Below are positions 33,702 to 45,536 of a stretch of 64,000 bases of DNA, in pieces. The stretch covers positions 2,007,421-2,071,420 of the forward strand of contig JAVFKD010000015.1 of NCBI GenBank assembly GCA_036429605.1, written 5' to 3'. The translations under genes and the position numbers were made by a program. The stretch comes from Cladobotryum mycophilum. Lineage: Eukaryota; Ascomycota; Sordariomycetes; Hypocreales; Hypocreaceae. Every line of letters begins with the position of its first letter. Position 1 is the stretch's first letter. Below the pieces are notes generated by a model. It made no database searches. It was not told the DNA's origin and was given only the letters and a program-made list of their open reading frames with translations.

Positions 33702-36700
33702 ATGGATCCTATTCGTTCTGCCATTAGCATTGGCACCATCATCGAAGCTGGAATCAATGTTACCCGTGTGGTCAAGGAAATTGCCGATTCGGATCAAACA
33801 CTGCCATGGTGCGTGGAGCAGCTTCTAGGTGAAATAAAACAGCTCGAAGAAAGAATAGCCTCATTCCCATCCGACCTGGGTGGCCCGGATGATCATACAG
33901 AGATGGGGAGATTAGCAAAGGAAGCCAAGGACATCTCCAAGAGTCTGCTCGCCGTGGTAAAAGAAGTCGATCGGGAGCGGCGCCGAAGATGGGACATCTT
34001 CAAGGCTGTACTGGCATCTTATTTGGGAACGGGAGAGTTGGAAGCCATTCGAGAGAAATTCGTACATGTACGAGAGAGTATGAAAGCTACCCTGCTCAAA
34101 ATTATCTGGTTCGTCTCCGTAAGACGCTTAGATCAAACTTGATGCAATGGCTAAATCCCTCCAGCCAATCCAATTCCAAGGTCATTCATCAGCTCGAACA
34201 TTTGAGTATACGAGGCAAGCATAATGATGAACGTTTGAGGGCTATTCAAGATCAAGTCTATGAGCTATCTGAACGTGTCGAATCAGCGTCTCTTCGTCGG
34301 GAAGAGTTTCAAGAACGAGTATTCCAGGTTGTTGGAGCTGAACGCAAGTGCTCAACCATCTTGTCGAGACTCACGCTGAGATTTTGGGAAAAGGATTCAA
34401 AGGCAGATAATGTACCAAAAGCAGATCCGGGAACCTTTGATTGGATAGTGCAGGAGTCCGCGCCCTTTTCCTATCCCGACAACATGGACGAAGACGAAAA
34501 GAAGACCTACAAGGAGTGCGATTCGGAAATATCAGCGTGCCACGCAGAGGCCTCCAAACACTTCAGGTCATTCCTGGAGGGACCGCCTGGAGCGTTTCTG
34601 ATTCTTGGACGCCCCGGCTGTGGCAAGTCAACGCTGATGAAGCGCCTCATACACAGTCCAACCGTCCTGCAGCACCTTGAGCAATGGAGTGCAGCCGAGA
34701 ATAGAAAGCTGGTTCGAGCAATCTTTTACTTTTCTGTCACGCAGGGCAGTGGCAAGCTGTCATCTGAAGAGAGTCTTTACAGGACCTTGTTACTTCAAAT
34801 CTTGCGCGCCTGTCCGGAGTTGATTGATGAGATTTTACCCGGAGAGGCTGATATGGGCTCAGACACCCCTATCTCATTTGGAACGATAGAGGAAGCCATC
34901 AACCGTTTATTCTTGGGAAACACAATGGCGGCGGAGAAGCTGTGCTTTGCCCTGTTTATCGATGGACTTGACGAGTTTCGGTTCAAGGGCCAACTCGAGC
35001 AGAAAAACCGTGAGATTGGGGAGCTGGCACTGCGTCTGATGAAGTGGTGTAAAACTGACGACCAAAACTCTCAAACACGCATAAAGATAATATTCGCATC
35101 CCGGCCGGTGCCCATTCTAGACCACGAATTCGGCACAAAGAACAGGATTCTGTTGCATCTTCAGACAAAGCGCGATATATTCCACTCCTCTGTTTCAAAC
35201 TTCAAGAAGTTCCCCAGAAACGTACCCCGAGCCTATGTTGAACTCAGCAAAGCCATCACTGATCAGGCAGGAGGTATTTTTCTATGGGCTCATCTTATGA
35301 TCAAGAATGTACATGATGCGCAGATAGACGGAGTGGATCCTAAAACGTTTCAGGAGATAATCAGAGAAACACCAGATGACATTGGGGTCCTGTATGAGAG
35401 AATGCTGGACCGGGTGAAGCCTGCAGCTCGAGAATCGTCTGCCATGATTCTACGATTGACTGCTTTCAAGCCAGTTGGTTTTAATCTAAACTCGCTGGCC
35501 TGCACTTGGTTGGAAGAACTCCAGGATCCAAACTTCCCATTCAGAAACACACCCGAGATGTACAGCTCCGACAGAATTGCTGAGCTGCAGCAGAGAGCCA
35601 TCCAGCGATTGACAGCATTGACACACGGTCTCCTCGAGATTCAAGACTGCCCGTACCCGAAAAACACGAAAACGGTCTGCAAAGAGAGCAAGGAGTTCAT
35701 CGCATCCGAGATTGTATTCATGCACAGAACGGCACAGGATTTTGTTAGGGAACTCCTGGCCAGAGACGCCCAGCTGTTGGCAGGTGATGTCCTTCCCTGG
35801 CTGCAGGGCTGCGACAATGTCTTTTCCAATGACTGGCCTCGCGATTGCATAAAGAATCTCTATGTTCGCATCTTCCTAGCCGAAATGAAGTTTGGGCTGC
35901 AAAGCAGAGGCCATAACGATCAGACCGACCTGGTAGGCTTCGGTTTCTGGAGCACCAATCCCGATGACCTTCGACTCTCGGGATTCAAGAGCCTATCCGA
36001 CTTTGCTGCCATTTTATCCGGATACAAGCAATTCATCTTCCGTCTATGGGCTGGCCAGGGGTTCCTCATCGAGTCCCTCTGGCGAGCCAAGGTCAATATC
36101 GAAACATGGTACCTGTTTGGAGACGCAATAGACTGGGACCTGTTCAAGAAGCTGTGCGACCAAGGAGAGGGGAGGAGGAGGACATGAATGAAATCTCGAA
36201 GCTTTTGCGCTCCAGAAAGCTGAGCTCTCAGTTGGCTCTGATATGTACTACCAACCTGCATGGCAACTGGAGTAGAGGCCCGGCCATGCTGGATTATCTG
36301 CTCAGAAACGAATGTACCAGCGCGACTGACAAACTTGCCATATTTCAACATGACCACGTCGTTGCGGCTTGCGAGGATCTACGTCGAGGTAGTGATGGTG
36401 TCGACCAAGGAGACATCATGAAAAGCTGCAGCTGCGGGATGCCAGATGAGCTTTCGATTCAGAAACAGGGCCGGCAGGTTCAAGTCTGGCTGCTTTTCCT
36501 GCGTTTGTTTGGATGGCGCGCCCATATAGCAAAGTCAACAAAGAAAGCAATGGACCGTGAGCTCTTTGAGTGCTCGTGCCGGATGATGGAGGCTTGGCTC
36601 GAGCGTGGCGCCGCATTTGACGCCATTATTCTCGTCACTCACAATATTGACAAGCTGTACGATGGCGAAATCACAGACAGGGACCTCTTCTACATTGAGC

Positions 36701-36996
36701 TTGACCAGCTCCCCCGAGTGGTCGGCCCGCCTCCCAACATGCAGAGATTGGAAGCCATGCTCTCTGGGCGGACTCAATCATCATGGGGCTCCTGGTTGAT
36801 GGGGTGGTTCTCGTGGGCATGGCCATACTTCCTTCATCTGTCTGGCAGGGCCCATGACGAGCGTATTCCTCCTATTCGCAGTCGATATCGACCCATGTCT
36901 GACCAAGAGCTCTTGCGGGTGCATTGGAGAGTGTACGGCGTGGTCTCTGATACCGATGCACTGCTTGGGAACTTGTTTGTTAGCCTGTGGTGCTAG
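33702..36996 (+). CDS. NACHT-domain STAND NTPase with HeLo-like N-terminus, two frameshifts
   Basis: Fungal NLR-like signalling NTPase, about 1,098 residues when two breaks are bridged. N-terminus MDPIRSAISIGTIIEAGINV with following helices resembles HeLo-like/fungal STAND N-terminal domains. NACHT: Walker A ILGRPGCGKSTLMKRL (about 300-315), Walker B CFALFIDGLDEF (about 418), sensor KIIFASRPVPIL, QAGGIFLWAHLM, and FMHRTAQDFVRELL (about 672), typical of the fungal NACHT tail DUF7791. No ankyrin, WD40 or TPR repeats are visible at the C-terminus. Breaks: A4 run at 34098-34101 and G4 run at 36169-36172; one added base at each restores continuous sequence (KATLLKNYLVRLRK and GEGEEEDMNE). No introns needed. 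Confidence 0.84.
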
Positions 36997-38874
36997 ACAG
37001 GAGCCGAACCGTGAGTGAGTTTCGCTTTGTGTACGTGATCCGAGTCCATCGCGTCTAATCGATTGGAAACACTTCTGACAGAATCGCTTTGTTTAATATT
37101 GCCCGAATGCGCTTATCTGAGCTATATCTAGCAACATTTTCTTTCTCTCCACCACCCATAGAAGTTCGAATTGTCAGCCCAGACATTGATTTGTGTGTCA
37201 AAAGCTACCACATTGCCCCCCTTTTTACCACCCACTAAAAAATTCTCCCTTCGTATTTAAACTTCTTACCCAGCTTTATTTAGTCACTATTGAGCCATCG
37301 TCAATATCCGGGAGGGGGCATGCATCCATACCTCCAGACTCAGGAACCCAGTCCGAAGAGAGAGGGAGAGAGATGGGGAGCGTCAGCTTGCAAGGGGGAG
37401 TCAATTCGTCAGGGGTGGCATGAAAGCCTGTCCCAGGTACTGATCTTACGTAGCCCCACTAGATTGTTCTAAATCGATCTTGCAAAAGAAGAAAAAGCTC
37501 AGATCCTTCAGCTTGATCTTGCATGAGTGGCCCACGTGGAGGGCAACCCTAGAGTAATGACTTTGAGGAGTTTGTATCACGCACGGCGCAGCATTTTTCT
37601 AGATTCAATGTGAGACTGAGGGAGTAGCGAGTATTTTTGTCCGATACGTGTGATATTGACAGGTCGCGGTTCAAATGCGTACTTGTGCATCATGAGAAGA
37701 TGCCGTGCTTAACTCACAGGGCGATAGAAACCATGCCGAGGTAGTCTTAATGTGTACTGCCTATCGAGTCGCCGTAAGGAGCCGTCTCTACCCTCTCCAA
37801 TTGCATCATTCATGCGTAATCTGGAGTTCAAGGTGACTCACAAACGCCCAACCCAAGATAAATAAAGATTTGTTTTAATGCGGGCACCAAGGATTCATGC
37901 CGAAGGGGGAGGGTGAAGGGTGGAGAATGTTTGGATGGAATAATAAGGCTGAGTCTGTCCCCCCGCCCACCTACTCATGTACTGTACGTAACGTATACGG
38001 TGTGACCGTGTCAACCTGACACGCGCCCTAGTAAAACGGTGCCCTGTGAAATGGATGAGTACTTGGCGGGCGTCTCTCGTCTCATATTCAACCCATTGTT
38101 GGTCCTCAGCCCATCAGCTTACTTTTATTGATTCAACCGTCCATCTCTCGCCCTCTCTCGCCCTCTCGCTCTTGTGAATGGATAACGTTTCACCTCGGTT
38201 ATGCATGTGCAAATTGTGTACTAATTGGGGCATTCAATTACGAACGGAATAGAACACATAGACGGGGGATAGGCAGCTAACATGGAAGGATTCGAGAAAA
38301 GGCGTCCACAGCCATAAGCAAAGCCTCACAACGTCCCGTATTATTCCAGCCTTATTTCATTCCGCGCGTGTGTGTTCACTGGGGCAAGTCAGCGCACACT
38401 AAACCCTGTACAGACATGCTCCGATTCGACAAGGCTGGAAAGGATGAAACCTCGGGCGTGTCCGGATTGGATGGCTTGCCTTGGCCAGAATGCTCAGCCA
38501 TTGGAGGGGAGGGCGAGAGGATTCGATTGGAGGATGACGAGGCGACCAACCAATCCTGTGATGGCTGATGTCAGATGGATCGGCGAATGAGAGGGTGTGT
38601 AACGGAGCATCGCCATCAGGATGGGGCGTACGGGTAGAGCCTTGTGCAACCGTCCGTTGGTTTGGTACTGGACGTGAGAATAACGAAGGATGATTTTCAA
38701 GTATAAATGATAAAACGGTTCCTTTGCTTCAATGTTCGTCTTCTTTCTTCATACCAGTTTCAAATCTTCCAAAACATCACAATCAGCGATTAATCTTTTA
38801 ATATTTTTTGTATCATCATCATTTGCTCTTTTTTAACCCCAACGTTTTGCACTTACACACAACTTACACCCACC
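36997..38874. other. Intergenic, lipoxygenase promoter
   Basis: About 1.9 kb upstream of the lipoxygenase gene. AT- and CT-mixed sequence with CCCTCTCGC repeats near 38150-38170 and CCAAT near 38549. No supportable gene. Confidence 0.5.
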
Positions 38875-41100
38875 ATGTTCAGCTATCTCCACGATCTTCA
38901 CACTCGAAAGTCTATTCTCAAGCAGCCTTCTGCCAGGGATCGCAAGAAGGAGCTCGAGGCCAAGATCAGTCATGTCGCCTTCACCGAGATCGACCCCGGT
39001 GTCTTGAACAGCCGGCTGGTTACTTGGATGAAGCATAACCTGGACGGCGACGACGAAGATGACTATTCAAAAAACCTGCATGAATTGTCGTACCAAGAGA
39101 CGCAAGCTGCCATCACACAACTTTATGACAGAATTGAGAAGAGGTGAGTTTTCTATTTTATCATGTAGATAATTCCCAAGTTTGGAATGGCATCGACTAA
39201 CCAAAATCTACCCCAGCTTCGGATCCTACTTTGATGTTCTTGAGATTGAGCCTTCCTGGCCTCGATTCATCAGCCTCGAAGAGAAGCGAAAAATGTATCA
39301 GTTCTCAGCATACCCTGTCGACGCAAACAACAAGGCCGTCCTGTATCCCCCCATCTGGAGGTGATCCCCAAGCGCGATGAAATCTCTCCGCTAGACATCT
39401 TCAACAAGTTGGGCTTGGCTCAGACCGGAAAGATTATCGAGCGCTTCATCCCGAAGACGTGGACAGACGAGGCCGCCCAGTGGGTGGTTCGAGAAATCAA
39501 TGGCGACGTCAGTGGGGCAGCAGAGCAGGCACCGAGCATGGAGGCCTTTGAGGAGTACAACAAGAGCCATCGCAAGTCCGGCACCGACATCAAGCAGGGT
39601 CGCAACATTGGCCTTCTTGAGGATTGGTATAGCGACCGCCGCTTCGCTGAGCAGTCCTTTACGGGAACCAACCCGACGACCATCGAAAAGGTGCCCGAGG
39701 ATCTCTTGGCCGAGTTCATTGAGACCGCCAAGCGTGAGGGATATGAGTATTGGACCAAGACCCTGCCCAAGATTGATCCTGCGTCGCTCTTTGTTCAGGA
39801 CTGCCGCTACTTCCGTGAGGCCATTGGTGCGCAGCCTGACGAGGAGTTGAAGCATCAAGAGCCCCTCTCCGAGCTCAACTGGGCCTGCGCCGCCGTGACG
39901 CTCTTCCAGCTTCACGATACCGGCAGGCTGCATCCCATTGCCATTGTCGTCGACTACAAGACCAGCATGAAGAACTCGGTCACCATCTTCAACAAGAGCC
40001 AGAAGCCCTCCGAGCCCGATTCGGATGCCGATCCCATCGAGGAGGAAGCCAGCGACTGGCCGTGGCGCTACGCAAAGACGTGCGCCCAGGTGTCCGATTG
40101 GATCCGTCACGAGGCCGGCGTCCACCTCACCCGTGCGCACTTCATCGAGGAGGCCATCATCGTCGCCACGCACCGCACCATCCCCATGGACCACATCATC
40201 TTCAAGCTCCTGGAACCCCACTGGTACAAGACCCTCTCGCTCAACGCCGCCGCGAGGGCGACGCTCGTGCCCCAGGTCATCAAGGAGCTCCTCGGACTGA
40301 AGCCCGACTACCTCTACCAGTTCATCCGCTCCGAGTACACCAACCTCAACTACGTCGACCACTACATCCCCAACGACCTGAAGAAGCGAGGCTTCCCCAA
40401 CACCGTCGAGGAGCTGGGAGGGGAAAAGTACAAGAACTACGCGTACGCGAAGAACATGCTCGACATGTGGAACACTATTCGCCAGTACGTCAAGGGCATG
40501 CTCCTGACCCACTACGACGAGGAGACGGCCGACAAGGCCATCGCGGCGGACCCCTACATCGCGGACTGGACCAAGGAGGTCCGCGAGAACGGCTGGATCA
40601 AGACCTTCCCCGTCATCCAGACCCTCGACGACCTCACCGACGCCATCACCATGAGCATCCACATCGCCGCCCCCTTCCACACCGCCGTCAACTACCTCCA
40701 GAACTTCTACCAGGCCTTTGTCCCCTCCAAGCCGCCCGCCCTCTGCCAGCCCCTCCCGGAGAACCTTGACGAGCTCAGGGGCTACACCGAGGACATGGTC
40801 GTCAAGGCCCTGCCCATCGGCCGCCAGCGCCAGTGGATGCTCGCCGTGCAGGTCCCCTGGCTCCTCAGCTTCAAGGTCTCCGACGACCGCAGCCTGCTCT
40901 CCTTTGCGCAGTCCCAGTGGCAGATCCACAACGGGCCGGGACCCAGAAACGAGCAGATCCGGGGCATCAGCACGGAGCTGTACAAGAACCTGTATGATTT
41001 GTCGCTCAAGTTCATCGAGACCAGCCAGGGCATGGATGTGGGCAGCGTTCCGTACATGGTCATGGACCCCAGCAGCACGGCCGTGTCGATTCTCATTTAA
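38875..41100 (+). CDS. Iron lipoxygenase, frameshifted at a C6 run
   Basis: Non-heme iron dioxygenase making fatty-acid hydroperoxides; fungal Fe-LOX of the Fusarium FoxLOX kind seems the nearest class. Exons 38875-39143 and 39217-41100. Metal ligands are all visible: H-x4-H-x4-H in RHEAGVHLTRAH (about 387-398), whose last two His match the plant/animal ligand pair; H-x3-N in FHTAVNY (about 577); and the C-terminal Ile of SILI. Supporting motifs: ATHRTIPMDHIIFKLLEPH, LNAAARATLVP. The C-terminal Ile argues for iron rather than manganese LOX, which has Val. No signal peptide seen. After VLYPP the frame breaks at C6 39347-39352; one added C restores HLEVIPKRDE and 717 residues. Convergent with the GMC gene. 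Confidence 0.9.
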
Positions 41101-41445
41101 AAAAGCGATTTTTTGTTCCCCACCCGGTTACCTATATAGATACCAAATTGGCGTAGGATTTCTCTCTCTCTATATCTCTCTATATCTCTCTCCCCCTCAT
41201 GTTTCTCACGGTTTAATGTAAAGAATGGTATGGTTTTTCCACGCGGAAATGGGCATAGAACTAGATTGCTTTATGATAATAAGATTGCTTCAAATTTCAC
41301 GCACAAGTCTATCTGCCAAGTACAAAAAGAAATATTCGTCGCATTGTAATGACCGTTCTATATATCCCTTCAAGTCTCCCATCATCATTTCTCATATTCA
41401 ATCATTCCAAGTGATTCTCATGCAGCAAGTCTAAGCTATCCTCGC
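41101..41445. other. Intergenic, convergent 3' ends
   Basis: 345 bp between lipoxygenase and GMC stops. A CTCTCTATATCTCT repeat lies at about 41161-41192. No gene seen. Confidence 0.6.
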
Positions 41446-43215
41446 TCATTGATAGAGGTCTGCGTGGTCAGCCTTGATCAGGTCGGCACCCTTCTCGCCA
41501 ATCATGTAGACCGAGTTCTGAGGTCGACAGTCAGGGATGAGAGGCTGGATGGAGGCATCAATGACACGAAGGTTCTTGACACCGTGGACCCTGAGTCTAG
41601 GGTCGACAACGCCCTGGTTAATGTCCTTGGAGAGACGGTTGGTGCCGATGGGGTGGAAGGCGGTTTGGCATCGGTCGAGGACGACCTTTCGCATCTCCTC
41701 GTCGGAGTCGAGGGGCATGGGCCAGGGGTACTCGGCGATGACGAGGTCCTTGAAGACGTCACCCTTGGTCAAGAGGTCGTAGCTGAATCGAATACCCTCG
41801 CGCACAGCGATGATGTCGAGCTCGTTGGCAAAAAAGTTGAGGTTAATATTGGGCTGCTCAAGGGGGTTGGCGCTGTTGAGCTTCACCTCGCCAGGGTCGG
41901 AGATGGGGCGGACCAAATCGACGACAACCGTGGTATGGGCACCCTGAGGAGGGATTGGATAGTGCCACTGGAATGCGGTACCGAACATGGCTACAAAGTC
42001 AAGCTCGAAATGAGGCTGGCCCTCGGGACTGAAAGGGTCAACACCACCATTGGCAGCCTTGGCCTTTTGGTAGAGGGGGTCCTTCTCAAGGTACTTGTCA
42101 ATGCGAGGGAAGCCAACCATCTCAAGGAAGCCAGAGCCAACGGGACCGGAGTTGTCCTTGTCATAGGCAGCGTGGACTTCGGTGTTCTTGTCGTTCTTGC
42201 GCAGAATTGTCTCGTCCATACCGTAGCCATCCTTGACGCGTAGGACAAAGGGCACACAAGGGTGGTCAACCAAGTTCTGGCCGACGTGGCGGGAATCGAC
42301 AATGCAGTCGATGCCGTGCTTGGCGAGTTCTCGGGCGGGGCCGACACCGCTGAGCATGAGGAGCTTGGGGCTCTCAAAGACGCCCTGGGACAGGATGACC
42401 TCCCGGTTGGCGTAGAAACTCAGCTCCTTGCCATCGGCGGTGATGACGGTGACGCCTCTGCAGGTGCGGTCGGCGTAGTCGATGAGGAGCTTCTTGGAGT
42501 GGACTTCTGTAACGACGGTGATGTTGGGCTTGTTCTTCAGGTACAGGTAAGAGCCGGAGCGCACACCGTGATAGATGCTGTCAGCGCAGTGGTAGAGACC
42601 GTTCATCTCACCGTCGTAGATGTTCTCGGTGAGGGGTTCACCGCGAGAGACCCAAGCCTTGGTAAGGGCGTCACGGAAGGGGGCAAGTTCAGGGACGAGT
42701 TCGGCGTGAGAGATGTGAATGGGACCACCAGTGCCAATCTTCTCAAGCTCGGGGTCGTAGATCCTCTCGTCGTCATGATAGGTAGCGCACTTGCGGAAAT
42801 AAGGAACAAGGGGGTCCCAGGTCCACTCGTCACCACCATATTCACCCCAGCGATCAAAGGTAGGCTTGCAGCCCGGGATCCAGGTGAAGTAGTTGAGAGA
42901 GGAGCTGCCGCCGAGGACCTTGCCGCGGGTGTTCGGCTTCTCGATGCGCTCGTAGTCGTCACGCTTGACGAGGGTGGTCTTGTAAGCCCAATCGTGCTTG
43001 CTGCCACGCAGGTTCATGGCATTTGAGGGGGTTGTGATTTCCCTGAGCTGGTCGGGGTTGGCGACGCCAGCCTCGAGGACCAGGATGCGGACATTGGGGT
43101 TCTCGGCGAGACGACCAGCAACGGTGTTACCGGCAGTGCCACCGCCGACGACGATGAAGTCAAAGCGGTCTCCATCAGCAGCAAGAACGGGAGTGATGAT
43201 TGCCATGATGTCCAA
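41446..43215 (-). CDS. GMC-family FAD oxidoreductase
   Basis: Glucose-methanol-choline type flavoenzyme oxidising an alcohol, usually passing electrons to oxygen to form hydrogen peroxide. Single exon, 589 residues, start MDIMAIITPVLAADG. FAD-binding FDFIVVGGGTAGNTVAGRL (about 18-36), GMC signature 1 around GGSSSLNYFTW (about 97), signature 2 GVFESPKLLMLSGVGPA (about 275-291), C-terminal catalytic segment CQTAFHPIGTNRLS and RPQNSVYMIGEKGADLI. The His of FHPIGT and Asn of QNSVYM are the expected active-site pair. No clear signal peptide, so probably cytosolic or peroxisomal, though no C-terminal SKL is present. Several G5/C5 runs are in frame, so the gene is intact. Substrate cannot be told. 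Confidence 0.9.
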   Translation of the reverse strand: MDIMAIITPVLAADGDRFDFIVVGGGTAGNTVAGRLAENPNVRILVLEAGVANPDQLREITTPSNAMNLRGSKHDWAYKTTLVKRDDYERIEKPNTRGKVLGGSSSLNYFTWIPGCKPTFDRWGEYGGDEWTWDPLVPYFRKCATYHDDERIYDPELEKIGTGGPIHISHAELVPELAPFRDALTKAWVSRGEPLTENIYDGEMNGLYHCADSIYHGVRSGSYLYLKNKPNITVVTEVHSKKLLIDYADRTCRGVTVITADGKELSFYANREVILSQGVFESPKLLMLSGVGPARELAKHGIDCIVDSRHVGQNLVDHPCVPFVLRVKDGYGMDETILRKNDKNTEVHAAYDKDNSGPVGSGFLEMVGFPRIDKYLEKDPLYQKAKAANGGVDPFSPEGQPHFELDFVAMFGTAFQWHYPIPPQGAHTTVVVDLVRPISDPGEVKLNSANPLEQPNINLNFFANELDIIAVREGIRFSYDLLTKGDVFKDLVIAEYPWPMPLDSDEEMRKVVLDRCQTAFHPIGTNRLSKDINQGVVDPRLRVHGVKNLRVIDASIQPLIPDCRPQNSVYMIGEKGADLIKADHADLYQ

Positions 43216-45536
43216 GTTGAAGGTGTGCTGTGCTGTGTAGCAGTGGAGTAGTGGAGCAGCGGAGGGTTAGAGATGTGCCTTGGAAAAGTTCTAGGGATGT
43301 GTTTAAACTGATAGTTTTAGAGTTGATGCGAGGGTTGGTTCCAATGGGGTTTGTAAGTGGAAGGACTTTTTATGGGATGGAGGAGGTGAATTGATGTGTT
43401 GTTGAAGATGTTTGTATTGGATGTTGTGTTGAGATGTTGATGTCTTGGAGTTTCTGGCATAAATCATCGTCTGCCATGCCATCTTATATACATGAATAGG
43501 ATTGATGTCCTACGCTGCCTTCATGATATCTCCATCACGGTTCCGGCGGATATCCGTGACATCCGTAACGAAGCTTCATTATCGTGCGCATCATCCAGAT
43601 GGTTGTATCTCGGCATCATGCAAGCCCGCTGGGAACTTGGTTGAAGCAGCATTGCAGCCATCCAGGGGCGACTGAACAAAAGCTAAGATGCATCCGCCAA
43701 ACCGAAATGACGTCGATTGGTCAGTGTGCTATTTCGAGGAAGCCATCTTTTGTGCCGTCCTTCCATGATGGCTGGGGTGTGTGGTTTAAGCGAGAGCGGA
43801 GAATTACAGGGGACTACTCTGGAGATAATGCGGCTTGGGCCTTATTGCGCCAAGTAAAACAAACTTGACCTTTGCAACGTTTTACGGGAGTCGGAGAGGG
43901 CTTAGATGGCTAATGCAGAGGCGCAGGTGGTGGTGGTGGTGGTGGAACTGGAGAAAAGTTGGAGATGGACATGACGAGGGAGGGGGGTCCCTCAAGGTCG
44001 CAAGCTCCAAGCCTAATGCGCACGCATTCACTGTTCTGCAAGGTCTTTGCCCATGGAACCAATCAGTTTCAGGGCCATTTTCATGACGCTGGTAGGGCTG
44101 CGACAAACATGGCCAGGGTTCGTCGGGGTGGTTCGGAGTTGAAGCCGAAGCTGGGCCTGACCCGCCATTTCGCTGACACACCAACCAAAACAGCTTGTGT
44201 CTGTAGGGTGTGTACAGACATACAAGTCCAAGACCTTGACAATCCCCGAACTAGTCCGGAGCCTGCAGATCTGCACCCGTTTGGAAGGACAGGAAGAAAC
44301 GGGTATGCATCTTCCCTGTTCTGCTTATCTGTTCATCTTTCCTATCGAAACCCAACCCATCACCGTCTAGCATATCCCAGTGCGTAGGACGACACACCTA
44401 CTGCTCACCTAACCTGTAACAGTGTGGGAGGGAGAGGGCCAGTTGCCGGGGCTCTCCGAATCCAGATCTGTGCACACCGAAATTCCGAGAACCATTTTCA
44501 GAATCCAATTCCGCCGGAATTCGGGTTCCGCTTACGGAATACGTAGATAGCAGTGTAGCACCGAAAAAGAAAGAAAAAAGGTATCAACTCTGAGAGACAA
44601 AACATGTACAATGAGAGGAGAGGGCAAGAAGAAGCATCCATTCACAATACGGGGCATTCAATTTCTTTATCAGCCAATTGCGGACATCCGGATGGTATTC
44701 TAGAGAGCCAAGCCGGGTAGTTTCGAGAGCCACAATGCAGGGGATTCGTGGAGAATATGCAGCAGGCTTCATACTGTGGCTTACACCACCAGCATGAGAG
44801 TCATGTACGTAGCTACAAGATCCCGTCGGCCCCGTAACGGGTGTAGATCTGTAAACCGAATGCCTTTAGATCCGTCTGAAGGAATAACAACAGCATGATA
44901 AGGCCACAATAGCGTCATAGCCTCTGTCTTGGTATGCATAAGGCTTAAGCGACTCGCCAAGTCGCGGCACATGACGGAATGACATAGACAGCATTAAGCA
45001 ACGTACTACAGGAAATCTCTGGGTATCCTATTGCAATCAAGAAAAAGGTTCCGACTAAAACTACCGATGATGGGGCTACCTGCAAGACAACGTTCCCCAA
45101 GACTCCCGATATTGCCGTTTTTAACTTCCTCCACACCAACACACTATGCACGCCCTTGACGTAAATGGCATCGGCAAGATCTCGGTATTGATCTAGGTGT
45201 AAGTGCAAAGTCTAAGATAGGTAACTCTACTCATCATAGTAATTGTGTCTGTGAAGGAAGTCAAGCATTTATACCAAAGGCTTTAGAAGGCGTCTGAGTT
45301 TGGGGAATGTCGGATATCATCTAATTCATGATTTATAAAAGGCATTGGGCATCCCGGTTTAATTCTGCTTCCCTTGGTAAATCATCTCACATACAACCAT
45401 ACAAAGCATTTGTATAATACCAACACTAACTTCAACTTGACAAGTTTCATCCACACACACACACACACACACACACACCGGCATCCTCCTTCAAACACAT
45501 TACTACCTAGTTTCTCTTGCATCAACTGAAAACACC
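43216..45536. other. Divergent intergenic region between GMC and catalase genes
   Basis: About 2.3 kb. Contains a (GGT)n tract at about 43927-43947 and a (CA)n tract at about 45453-45478, the latter in the catalase leader. Minus-strand open frames between about 45208 and 44584 (for example 44945-45208) have a hydrophobic stretch VVLQVAPSSVVLVGTFFLIA but no recognisable family, so no gene is called. Confidence 0.5.
45453..45478 (+). repeat. (CA)n microsatellite in the catalase leader
   Basis: About 13 CA units some 60 bp before the catalase start codon. Confidence 0.85.

Noticed and set aside
37661..37685. GGTTCAAATGC resembling a tRNA B box
   Set aside because: No matching A box or cloverleaf could be found around it, and the conserved end of the B box is wrong.
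39391..40929. 512-codon open frame antisense to the lipoxygenase gene
   Set aside because: Its Val/Gly/Leu/Asp-rich composition is a mirror of the GC-rich third positions of the lipoxygenase; no family resemblance, while the sense strand encodes full lipoxygenase motifs.
41449..43026. Long plus-strand open frames antisense to the GMC gene
   Set aside because: Same codon-mirror effect; the minus strand encodes a complete GMC enzyme.
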